From: Caldithrix sp.
Lineage (GTDB): Bacteria > Zhuqueibacterota > Zhuqueibacteria > Oceanimicrobiales > Oceanimicrobiaceae
NCBI GenBank assembly: GCA_004357015.1
Contig: SMXE01000223.1
Span: 1-6,100 of the forward strand
DNA length: 6,100 nucleotides
Direction of reading: 5' to 3'
Shown in pieces: positions 1 to 5,171 of this stretch; the first letter of the stretch is position 1; the number at the start of each line of letters is the position of its first letter. The notes under the pieces are model-generated. The model was given only the letters and a program-made list of their open reading frames with translations, made no database searches and was not told the DNA's origin. Made by a program: the position numbers and the translations under genes.

Positions 1-57
1 CATGAATCGATATTCGCGATCTCCCACCTTCTCAAGTTTTAGCTGGCTCGCTGACAT
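1..57 (-). CDS. Possible 5' end of an unidentified gene (partial, runs off left edge)
   Basis: On the minus strand an ATG at 57-55 opens a frame that stays open for all 19 codons to the window edge (MSASQLKLEKVGDREYRFM). It begins 63 nt after the msrB stop and in the same direction, so it could be a fourth gene of the repair operon. The peptide has no Cys or low-complexity sequence and looks protein-like, with a charged stretch KVGDREYRF. There is no clear Shine-Dalgarno sequence before the ATG. The fragment is too short to assign to a family and could be chance, because 19 open codons are common at random. Confidence 0.28.
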   Translation of the reverse strand, partial: MSASQLKLEKVGDREYRFM

Positions 58-120
58 GTGGTTTGTAATTCGGTTGATTTCAGATGGGCCTCGGCAGCTT
101 TATACTGGCGCATATTCGTT

Positions 121-534
121 TTATTGGCTCCTTTGGCCGGTAGTCTTTTTCAGTTTCAGCGCGGCGGAATTGATGCAAAATCTTTGTCCCGTCGGCGCCG
201 GGCCATCAGCGAAAACGTGGCCGAGATGGGCCTCGCATTTGCGGCACACCACTTCCGTACGTATCATCAACTGGCTCGCGTCTGTTTTGTTGCCGACGTT
301 TTCTTCGGCTATTGGCCGTGTGAAACTTGGCCAGCCCGAGCCGGAATCGAATTTGTCCTCTGAACTGAACAGGTCAGTGCCGCAGCAGACGCACCGGTAG
401 ACGCCGCGCTCTTTACAATCGTTATACTCACCCGCAAATGGGCGTTCCGTGCCCTTCTGGCGGGTGACGGCATATTGTTCCGGGGTGAGGGTTTCTTTCC
501 ACTCCGCGTCGGATTTGCTAATTTTGTCTTTCAT
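121..534 (-). CDS. msrB: Peptide-methionine (R)-S-oxide reductase MsrB
   Basis: MsrB reduces the R epimer of methionine sulfoxide in oxidised proteins, normally using thioredoxin. The 137-aa product is a complete single-domain SelR protein. It has two zinc-binding CxxC pairs (C48/C51 in CVCC and C97/C100 in CRKC), the HLGHVF motif with active-site His103 and His106, and the catalytic Cys120 and Asn122 in RFCIN. The classical resolving cysteine in the SGCGWPSF motif is replaced by Ser66 (SGSGWPSF), as in a sizeable part of the family, so recycling must use another cysteine (C40 and C50 are candidates) or a direct reductant. No signal peptide is visible, so it is probably cytoplasmic. The ATG is preceded by a modest GGGA about 10 nt upstream. 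It is the third gene after alkA and ogt, with 71 nt of spacing from ogt. Family assignment is secure. Confidence 0.97.
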   Translation of the reverse strand: MKDKISKSDAEWKETLTPEQYAVTRQKGTERPFAGEYNDCKERGVYRCVCCGTDLFSSEDKFDSGSGWPSFTRPIAEENVGNKTDASQLMIRTEVVCRKCEAHLGHVFADGPAPTGQRFCINSAALKLKKTTGQRSQ

Positions 535-605
535 TTGATTTTATCCCAATCTTATTGTTGTAGGGGCGAACGGCCGGTCACCCAAATGGTGGTATCGATT
601 TCCCC
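535..605 (-). other. ogt-msrB intergenic spacer with imperfect palindrome
   Basis: This 71-nt gap separates ogt from msrB inside the operon. It contains GGGCGAAC (564-571), a GGCC centre (572-575) and GGTCACCC (576-583). Together these form an 8-bp stem with two mismatches around GGCC. There is no T-run next to it on the minus strand, so it does not look like an intrinsic terminator. It may be a repeat remnant or an mRNA hairpin between the two cistrons. Confidence 0.4.
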
Positions 606-1073
606 CTAAATCAGAACCACCTTCTCGTGCCGCAACAAGAATTCCTTACGCCAGATGCCGCCGCCAAACCCAATAAGATCGCCGTTGCTGCCGATCACGC
701 GGTGGCAGGGAACGATGATCGGGATGGGATTCCGGCCGTTGGCGGCCCCGACAGCGCGAACCGCATTCGGGTTGCCGAGTGCTTTCGCCACGTGCATGTA
801 AGTCACGGTTTGTCCGTACGGTATTTTCGAAAGTTCATTCCAGACCGCCTTCTGAAAATCAGTACCCTGCGGCTTGAGTGGCAGGGCAAACTGCTTGCGT
901 CCGCCGCTAAAATATTCATCCAGTTGCCGGAAACACTCCCGCAAACATGTTGGCGCCGCCATCTGTGCCGCGGTCTCAATGTTCGTGAATTCGACGGCGT
1001 GAATGCCATCTTCGGTTCCGGTCACTTTCAGAACACCTAACTCCGATTTGTAGTACGCTGAAGCGACTCTCAT
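606..1073 (-). CDS. ogt: Methylated-DNA--[protein]-cysteine S-methyltransferase (Ogt/MGMT family)
   Basis: This enzyme repairs O6-alkylguanine and O4-alkylthymine in DNA by transferring the alkyl group once, irreversibly, to its own cysteine. The 155-aa protein has the usual short variable N-terminal domain (about 1-68) and the C-terminal catalytic domain (about 72-150). The active-site motif is PCHRV at 122-126 with acceptor Cys123. The helix-turn-helix/arginine-finger segment RAVGAANGRNP starts at Arg106, Tyr92 lies in the TVTY segment, and GFGGGIWRKEFLL closes the fold. After Tyr92 the usual Gly is replaced by Met-His, a mild deviation. There is no Ada regulatory domain, so it is a pure repair enzyme. 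The ATG overlaps the alkA stop as ATGA, with AGG 8 nt upstream inside alkA, so translation is probably coupled. The symbol is by family; it could equally be called adaB or mgt. Confidence 0.95.
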   Translation of the reverse strand: MRVASAYYKSELGVLKVTGTEDGIHAVEFTNIETAAQMAAPTCLRECFRQLDEYFSGGRKQFALPLKPQGTDFQKAVWNELSKIPYGQTVTYMHVAKALGNPNAVRAVGAANGRNPIPIIVPCHRVIGSNGDLIGFGGGIWRKEFLLRHEKVVLI

Positions 1074-2011
1074 AGCAGTGACCTGTACAAATAAAATGCC
1101 GCGTAAGCCTGCCAGTTCGTCCAGCTTTCGGCCATGCTGCGAATCTCTTCCAGAGCTGGTTTGGTTTCACGACCGAGTTGCAGCCTGATGGCGTTGTGCA
1201 AGCCGATATCCTCGATCGGAAAAGCGCCCGGGTCGCCGAGACAGCGCATTAACACATAGCTTGCGGTCCAGGGGCCAACGCCCCGGATGCGCAAAAGCGC
1301 CCGCCGGGCGTGTGCATAATCTTCGTCTGCCAATAGGCTGGCTTTCGAAATTTCACCAGATGCCAGAGCCTTGGCTATCCCGATGATGTACTCTGATTTT
1401 CTGCCCGTAAGCTGCAGCGCGCGCAGGGAGTTTGCAGAAAGTCCTGCGACCGTGTCGGCTGTTGGGAACAGCCAGTAGGTTTGCCTGTTCCAGACATAAC
1501 TTTCCCCGAATGCTTCGACAAATCTCCGGTAAAGCGTGTAGGCAAATGCAACGTTGATTTGCTGCCCGAGAACCGCCCAGCAAAGTGCCTGAAACAGATC
1601 ATGGATTTTGAGGAGCCGCAAGCCCCGATGGTGGTGTACAAGAGTGGCGAGCAATCTGTCTTGCTGCGCCATTTCATGAAACGGCGTCAGGTCGCGGTCC
1701 AGGTCGAACCATTCGCGCACATGGGCTTCCGCGCCTGACCGTTCTGTTTGCGTCGGCTTTCGATTGAGATATTCAATCTGAATCACGCGTTCTGCCGGAC
1801 TGCTGACGTCGACCAGGAGAAAACCGCCGGCCAATTTCAGCAGTCGGCGCACGCAGCGCCCGAGCACCCAGTGAGTCCGTTCCTGTTTAGAGCGATTGAG
1901 GAATACAAGGCATTGGCCGAAGTCGAACAGTTCCGGTGCGCGCAGAACGCTTCTTGCGATGCTTTGTGGGGTCAAAGTCGGGGAAAGCTCTTTTTGAGTT
2001 TGCTGCGCCAT
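1070..2011 (-). CDS. alkA: DNA-3-methyladenine glycosylase II (AlkA type, HhH-GPD superfamily)
   Basis: This enzyme excises 3-methyladenine and other alkylated bases, leaving abasic sites for base-excision repair. From the start chosen here it has 313 aa. A roughly 100-residue N-terminal domain is followed by the catalytic core: GQQINVAFA (149-157), the helix-hairpin-helix LLRIRGVGPWTASYVLMR (about 239-256), and the catalytic aspartate Asp268 in FPIEDIGL, corresponding to the essential Asp of E. coli AlkA. The C-terminal WTNWQAYAAFYLYRS matches the family's WRPYRSYAA-type ending. The frame can be extended to an ATG at 2104, but those 31 codons cover a good promoter and have no Shine-Dalgarno, and E. 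coli AlkA has 282 aa, so the ATG at 2009-2011 is preferred. Its own SD is weak. It is first in an operon with ogt (4-nt overlap) and msrB. No Ada-like regulator is present in the window. Confidence 0.94.
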   Translation of the reverse strand: MAQQTQKELSPTLTPQSIARSVLRAPELFDFGQCLVFLNRSKQERTHWVLGRCVRRLLKLAGGFLLVDVSSPAERVIQIEYLNRKPTQTERSGAEAHVREWFDLDRDLTPFHEMAQQDRLLATLVHHHRGLRLLKIHDLFQALCWAVLGQQINVAFAYTLYRRFVEAFGESYVWNRQTYWLFPTADTVAGLSANSLRALQLTGRKSEYIIGIAKALASGEISKASLLADEDYAHARRALLRIRGVGPWTASYVLMRCLGDPGAFPIEDIGLHNAIRLQLGRETKPALEEIRSMAESWTNWQAYAAFYLYRSLL

Positions 2012-2047
2012 CTCTAAAATGCCTATGCTTTGGTTCCGTGAGAAATT

Positions 2048-2076
2048 AATGTAAAAATTATCTTTCTCGAAGTCAA
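2048..2076 (-). promoter_or_regulatory. Candidate sigma-70-type promoter of the alkA-ogt-msrB operon
   Basis: On the minus strand TTGACT (2076-2071, 5/6 match to TTGACA) is separated by exactly 17 nt from TACATT (2053-2048, 4/6 match to TATAAT). Transcription would begin near 2041, giving about 30 nt of leader before the ATG at 2011. It falls inside the longest possible alkA frame and therefore also bears on the choice of start. Confidence 0.55.
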
Positions 2077-2119
2077 ATCTTTCGTGGCGGCGATCGATCG
2101 GCATGGCGTTTGAATTCGA

Positions 2120-2147
2120 TTGCGCAATTGAAAATTTGTTCTATATT
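2120..2147 (+). promoter_or_regulatory. Candidate promoter of the acyltransferase gene
   Basis: TATATT (2142-2147, 5/6 match to the -10 consensus) lies 16 nt downstream of TTGCGC (2120-2125, 3/6 match to the -35 consensus). Initiation near 2154 would give a short leader containing the AGGAGG at 2163-2168. The element faces away from the alkA promoter; the two -35 boxes are about 43 nt apart, so this is a compact divergent promoter region. The -35 is poor. Confidence 0.35.
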
Positions 2148-2162
2148 TGAACGCTGGCAACG

Positions 2163-2168
2163 AGGAGG
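2163..2168 (+). promoter_or_regulatory. Perfect Shine-Dalgarno AGGAGG with no normally spaced start codon
   Basis: This is the strongest ribosome-binding sequence in the window. In the acyltransferase frame the codon 6 nt downstream is ATC (2175-2177), and the first recognised start in frame is TTG at 2196, 27 nt away. An ATG at 2170-2172 is only 1 nt from the AGGAGG and is in a different frame; it reads 12 codons to a TGA at 2206-2208. Confidence 0.6.
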
Positions 2169-2195
2169 GATGGCATCAAACTTTCGAAGCAACAA

Positions 2196-3011
2196 TTGCG
2201 GCTGCTGAAGCCGGTGGAGCGGATCAACTTCAGGGTGACGCACGGCCTGAACTGGTCGTCGCGCACCCGGCGCGTGCTAACAAAGATTCTTTCGACCTGG
2301 GGCACCTGGTGGGTGGAATTTCTTACCTCCAATATCGTTCAGGATCATAGCTTTGCTAATTTCGAGAAAATAGATCCGAACCGTGCCGTGCTGTTGGTTG
2401 CGAATCATCGTTCGTTCAACGACCAGTTTGTGATAGCTTCCCGGCTGTTTAAATTTTACGGCGCGCACCACAATGTTTATTTTCCCATCCGGGCGAATTT
2501 TTTCTACGACAACCCGGCCGGATTACTGGTCAATTTCATATTTGCATCCGGTGTGATGTATCCGCCATTCGTTCGCGACCGAAAACGACTGCGCTGGAAT
2601 CAGACAGCTACGGATCTTATGGTCGAGTTGTTGAAACAGCCGGAAAATATGATCGGCTTTCATCCGGAAGGGACACGAAACCTTGGCCCCGACCCCTACG
2701 AATTGCTGCCGGCCAAACCCGGCTGCGGTGAGCTCATTTATCGCGCTAACCCCAATGTCGTTCCTGTGTTTCTGCAGGGTTTCCCTCCTGATGCCGGCGC
2801 CCTTCTTAAGAGCAATTTCGGTGGATCCCCACCTCTCGTGCACATGGTGATGGGGGAGCCGCTGGACCTGAGCGAGTTTTTGGATCTGGAACCCAGCCGC
2901 AAGACTTACCTGAAGATTTCACAAAAAGTGATGACGGCCATTATGGGTCTCGCAATGCAGGAGAAGACAATTCGAGCTTGCATCGATCAGGCCCGTCAGG
3001 CAGCCGACTGA
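2196..3011 (+). CDS. PlsC-type 1-acyl-glycerol-phosphate acyltransferase family protein
   Basis: This is a member of the PlsC/LPLAT acyltransferase family (PF01553 type), which moves acyl chains from acyl-ACP or acyl-CoA onto lysophospholipid or related acceptors at the inner membrane. From the TTG start it has 271 aa. The HX4D catalytic motif is NHRSFND (His71, Asp76). The substrate-binding motif is FHPEGTR (155-161). A later hydrophobic VVPVFLQG (188-195) matches the fourth family block. A hydrophobic stretch around 108-121 could contact the membrane. The acceptor cannot be deduced, because relatives act in phospholipid, ornithine-lipid or lipid A synthesis. The start is uncertain: the frame is open back to 2151, and the protein-like residues KLSKQQ precede the TTG, so translation may begin at 2175 with the rare codon ATC served by AGGAGG. 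It is divergent from alkA. Confidence 0.88.
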   Translation: MRLLKPVERINFRVTHGLNWSSRTRRVLTKILSTWGTWWVEFLTSNIVQDHSFANFEKIDPNRAVLLVANHRSFNDQFVIASRLFKFYGAHHNVYFPIRANFFYDNPAGLLVNFIFASGVMYPPFVRDRKRLRWNQTATDLMVELLKQPENMIGFHPEGTRNLGPDPYELLPAKPGCGELIYRANPNVVPVFLQGFPPDAGALLKSNFGGSPPLVHMVMGEPLDLSEFLDLEPSRKTYLKISQKVMTAIMGLAMQEKTIRACIDQARQAAD

Positions 3012-3176
3012 CGAAGTGCAAACTTTTTGCAAATATCAAGCGTCTCGCTGGTGGATGAGTGGATTGTTAGAGTACTGGATTGATGGGGCGTTGCGTTCCA
3101 TTTGCTTTTGGCTGAATCGGGTGCTATATTTCATTGATTGAGTAGTTAGAAACTGTTTGTTCTAAGATAGAGAAGA
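3012..3176 (+). other. Intergenic region with small hairpin and degenerate TGGAT repeats
   Basis: This 165-nt gap separates the acyltransferase from xdhC. A 6-bp inverted repeat TGCAAA-CTT-TTTGCA (3017-3031) lies 6 nt after the upstream stop but lacks a following T-run, so it is at best a weak terminator. TGGATGAG (3052-3059), TGGATTG (3060-3066) and TGGATTG (3076-3082) form a short degenerate repeat. No gene was seen. Confidence 0.4.
3102..3130 (+). promoter_or_regulatory. Candidate promoter of the xdhC-family gene
   Basis: TATATT (3125-3130, 5/6 match) is exactly 17 nt downstream of TTGCTT (3102-3107, 3/6 match). Transcription would start near 3137, leaving about 40 nt before the ATG at 3177. 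The -10 box is the same hexamer as in front of the acyltransferase. The -35 is weak, so this is a moderate call. Confidence 0.38.
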
Positions 3177-4289
3177 ATGAAGGAAGTCATCGAAGAATCC
3201 ATCCGGCTGATGCAAAAGGGTGAACCGTGCGTGCTGGCAACTGTAGTGCGCACGCGCGGCATGACGCCACAGAAGGCCGGCGCAAAGCAACTCATCCGGG
3301 AGGACGGCAGCAGTGTCGGCACGCTCGGTGGTGGCTGCATGGAAGGCGACATCTGGTTTTACGCTCGGGAAATGCTGCGCAACAAGAGTGCGCCGGAATT
3401 GCGCGAGTACCACCTTGATGCCGATGTCGCCGAAAAAGACGGCCTCGTCTGCGGCGGTACAATGGATTTCTTCATCGAGCCGTTTTGGCAGTCGGCGACA
3501 ACGTTGCTGTTTTTCGAGGAAATAAGACAAGCGTATGAGGGAGGCGCACCGCTTGCCGTTGCGACTGTCGTGAAGAGTGTCGGCCAAGGCTGTGCCGCCG
3601 GAACCAAAATGCTGATGCGCGATGATGGGAGGACCGAGGGTTCGTTGGGCCCGCCTGAATTGGATAAGCTGGTGGCGCGTGTGGGCAAGAAGCTCGCTCC
3701 CTTTGGCCACAACGAGATGCTGCAAGCAGATGATGGTACCCAAGTTTACGTCGAAGGCTTCACAACCCCGCCTACGCTGATCATCATGGGCGGTGGACAC
3801 ATCGGCAAGTCGGTTTACAACCTCGCGCTCATGCTTGGATTTCGGGTCATCATCGTAGACGACCGGCCCGAGTTTTCCAACAAAGAAAGATTCCCACACG
3901 CGCATCAAACTGTGGTAGCTGACTTTCCGCAGGCGCTGGACCACGTGCCGGAGAATTACAACTCGTTCATCTTGGTGGCGACGCGCGGCCACCGTTACGA
4001 TGATGACGCAACCCATGCTGCATTACAAACAAAGGCGCGCTACATCGGTCTTCTTGGCAGCCGGCACAAGAATGTGATGATCTTTCGCGACTTGCTGGAG
4101 AGCGGCGTGCCAATCAACAAGATCAAAGAGATTCACGCGCCGGTGGGCCTGGACATTGGCGCACAAACCCCAGAAGAGCTGGCGGTCAGCATCATGGCGG
4201 AGATCGTTCAATGCATTCGGGGCGGCGCCGGTGGACCGCTCAAAATCGATGACGATGAATTGCTTCAATTGATGAAGAAGAGCGAATGA
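3177..4289 (+). CDS. XdhC/CoxI-family protein (molybdenum hydroxylase maturation factor)
   Basis: XdhC/CoxI proteins bind molybdenum cofactor and help sulfurate and insert it into xanthine dehydrogenase, CO dehydrogenase and related molybdenum hydroxylases in the cytoplasm. The 370-aa product has both domains. The N-terminal XdhC/CoxI part (about 1-105) carries GGGCMEG (51-57) and VCGG (91-94), each with a Cys as typical of the family. The C-terminal Rossmann part (about 198-345) has GGGHIG (205-210), the acidic strand end VDDRPEF (227-233), GLLGSR (291-296) and GLDIGAQTPEE (324-334). Length is normal for the two-domain form. The ATG has only a weak purine-rich AGAGAAG upstream. No hydroxylase subunits (xdhA/xdhB or coxLMS) or Moco genes lie beside it in the window, so its client is unknown. 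The long open frame on the opposite strand is a shadow. Confidence 0.93.
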   Translation: MKEVIEESIRLMQKGEPCVLATVVRTRGMTPQKAGAKQLIREDGSSVGTLGGGCMEGDIWFYAREMLRNKSAPELREYHLDADVAEKDGLVCGGTMDFFIEPFWQSATTLLFFEEIRQAYEGGAPLAVATVVKSVGQGCAAGTKMLMRDDGRTEGSLGPPELDKLVARVGKKLAPFGHNEMLQADDGTQVYVEGFTTPPTLIIMGGGHIGKSVYNLALMLGFRVIIVDDRPEFSNKERFPHAHQTVVADFPQALDHVPENYNSFILVATRGHRYDDDATHAALQTKARYIGLLGSRHKNVMIFRDLLESGVPINKIKEIHAPVGLDIGAQTPEELAVSIMAEIVQCIRGGAGGPLKIDDDELLQLMKKSE

Positions 4290-4292
4290 CGT

Positions 4293-4309
4293 GGTGCTCT
4301 CGATGCACC
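4293..4309 (+). terminator. Weak hairpin just after xdhC, possible transcript end
   Basis: GGTGC (4293-4297) and GCACC (4305-4309) pair across a 7-nt loop, starting 4 nt after the stop codon. The stem is only 5 bp and is followed by CGGCG then an A-run rather than T's, so it does not meet the usual intrinsic-terminator pattern. Confidence 0.2.
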
Positions 4310-4315
4310 CGGCGT

Positions 4316-4402
4316 AAAAACCAAAGACACATTCATCGCGGAGAACGCCCAGGTTGCGGAGAAAGAGATCTGAAGGCTCTGCACGAATTCTGCGGTTAGT
4401 TC
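4316..4402. repeat. Degenerate inverted repeat, possible decayed dispersed element
   Basis: The left arm begins AACCAAAGACAC and continues through CGCGGAGAAC and TTGCGGAGAAAG. The right arm (from about 4375) reads CTCTGCACGAATTCTGCGGTTAG, whose complement begins CTAACCGCAGAATTC and resembles the left arm. The overall shape recalls a recurring intergenic sequence type built from GCAGAGA/GCGGTTA words. The arms have diverged strongly, so this is tentative. Confidence 0.3.
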
Positions 4403-4482
4403 GTTTCTGACGGGAGAAATCTGACAATGCACAAATCATTCGCCTTTAAGGTTTGTTTCTTAAAGTACAAATTTTCGGCGCC

Positions 4483-4518
4483 AGATTCCTCACCCTGAAC
4501 AACGGGTTCGGAATGACA
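4483..4518. repeat. Probable dispersed intergenic palindromic repeat (ATTCC...GGAAT type)
   Basis: AGATTCCTCACCC opens and GGGTTCGGAATGACA closes an imperfect hairpin: ATTCC (4485-4489) pairs with GGAAT (4510-4514), a 2x2 internal loop follows, then ACCC (4492-4495) pairs with GGGT (4504-4507) around TGAACAAC. The ends AGATTCCTC and GGAATGACA match, from memory, a widespread bacterial intergenic repeat type reading GTCATTCCGA...GAGGAATCT on the other strand. Copy number in this genome cannot be seen here. Confidence 0.5.
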
Positions 4519-4581
4519 GCCTTATAAGAAAGTTCCACCGTTTTCGATCAAATACTGGTCAGTGCCTGCGAAGTCAAATTC

Positions 4582-4595
4582 TGCCATTTTTGGCA
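4582..4595. repeat. Inverted repeat TGCCA-TTTT-TGGCA before lspA
   Basis: A perfect 5-bp inverted repeat with a 4-nt spacer ends 30 nt before the preferred lspA ATG. It could be an mRNA hairpin or a protein-binding palindrome. It overlaps a possible alternative TTG start at 4590 and, if folded, would hide that start, which favours the ATG at 4626. Confidence 0.35.
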
Positions 4596-4610
4596 AAATA
4601 TTCTAAAGAA

Positions 4611-4618
4611 GAAGAGAG
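4611..4618 (+). promoter_or_regulatory. Ribosome-binding site deciding the lspA start
   Basis: GAAGAGAG lies 7 nt before the ATG at 4626. The upstream TTG at 4590 has no purine-rich sequence at a suitable distance, and the next ATG at 4635 is too far from this site. Confidence 0.5.
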
Positions 4619-4625
4619 ATTCTTG

Positions 4626-5171
4626 ATGCAAAGAATGCAAAGATTCTGTTTGACGTTGCTGATTCTGGCGTGCTGCTTCGGCTGCGACCAGGTCAGCAAG
4701 CGGGTCGCGCAGGAGAAGCTGCAATACCAGCGGCCTCAGTCATTTCTTGGAAATACGTTCCGGTTGCAGTATGCGGAAAACACTGGCGCGTTTCTAAGCT
4801 TAGGCTCTAGTCTTTCCAAAACCACCCGCATGGTGCTGTTCACTGCCCTCAGCGGTGGCTTGCTGGTTGCGCTGCTGCTCTACATTTTGCTGAATAAAGA
4901 GCTGGACCGCAACCACACTTTCGCACTTTCCCTCATTCTGGGCGGCGGCTTCAGCAACCTGTACGATCGCATCTTTAACGACGGCCGGGTGATCGATTTC
5001 ATGAACATGGGCATCGGCAGCCTGCGCACCGGCATTTTCAACTGGGCCGATGTGGTGATCATGGTGGGCATGGGGTTGATCATTCTGCTTAATTTTGGGT
5101 CGCGGAAAAGTTCAAGAGGAATGAATCACTCGAGTGGCGATTCGCCAGAAGACTTGCCCGGGACTTCCTAG
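4626..5171 (+). CDS. lspA: Lipoprotein signal peptidase (signal peptidase II)
   Basis: LspA is the inner-membrane aspartyl protease that removes signal peptides from diacylglyceryl-modified prolipoproteins. The 181-aa product (from the ATG at 4626) has four membrane segments, about 6-20, 68-90, 98-111 and 138-156. All conserved blocks are present: DQVSK (Asp21), ENTGAF (Asn52), GGGFSNLYDR (Asn111, Asp114) and FNWAD (Asn139, Asp142). Asp114 and Asp142 form the catalytic dyad. The frame is open to a TTG at 4590, adding 12 residues rich in Lys and Glu, but the ribosome-binding site favours 4626. The first membrane segment contains ILACC, which resembles a lipobox by chance. The C-terminal tail of about 20 residues is Ser-rich and polar. 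No ileS or rluD neighbour is present, unlike many lspA loci. Confidence 0.96.
   Translation: MQRMQRFCLTLLILACCFGCDQVSKRVAQEKLQYQRPQSFLGNTFRLQYAENTGAFLSLGSSLSKTTRMVLFTALSGGLLVALLLYILLNKELDRNHTFALSLILGGGFSNLYDRIFNDGRVIDFMNMGIGSLRTGIFNWADVVIMVGMGLIILLNFGSRKSSRGMNHSSGDSPEDLPGTS

Larger units (their letters stand above)
4290..4625 (+). other. Non-coding gap between xdhC and lspA, rich in repeats and hairpins
   Basis: No convincing gene was seen on either strand. In order it holds a 5-bp hairpin just after the xdhC stop (4293-4309), a degenerate inverted-repeat stretch (4316-4402), a 7-bp perfect inverted repeat CTTTAAG/CTTAAAG with an 8-nt loop (4444-4465), a probable dispersed repeat (4483-4518), and TGCCA-TTTT-TGGCA (4582-4595) just before lspA. 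I found no good -35/-10 pair for lspA. Confidence 0.6.

Noticed and set aside
85..114. Possible plus-strand promoter TTGATT...TATACT-like near the left edge
   Set aside because: The hexamers are separated by about 21 nt, too far for a sigma-70 promoter, and no plus-strand gene follows.
2..400. Plus-strand open frame of 132 codons over msrB, and a second one at 58-363
   Set aside because: Both lie opposite msrB, whose conserved motifs fix the coding strand; neither frame shows family motifs.
627..1040. Plus-strand open frame of 137 codons opposite ogt
   Set aside because: The minus strand carries the PCHRV active site and the complete Ogt domain; this is its antisense shadow.
3017..3031. TGCAAA-CTT-TTTGCA as an intrinsic terminator of the acyltransferase gene
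   Set aside because: The stem is AT-rich and only 6 bp, and no T-run follows, so it is noted as a hairpin but not called a terminator.
3162..4016. Long minus-strand open frame of 284 codons opposite xdhC
   Set aside because: The plus strand carries all XdhC/CoxI motifs at normal length. The antisense frame is His/Arg/Ala-rich as expected from a shadow and shows no recognisable domain.
4023..4439. Minus-strand open frame of 138 codons spanning the end of xdhC and part of the gap
   Set aside because: More than half is antisense to xdhC and the rest covers repeat-like DNA; no motif or ribosome-binding site supports it.
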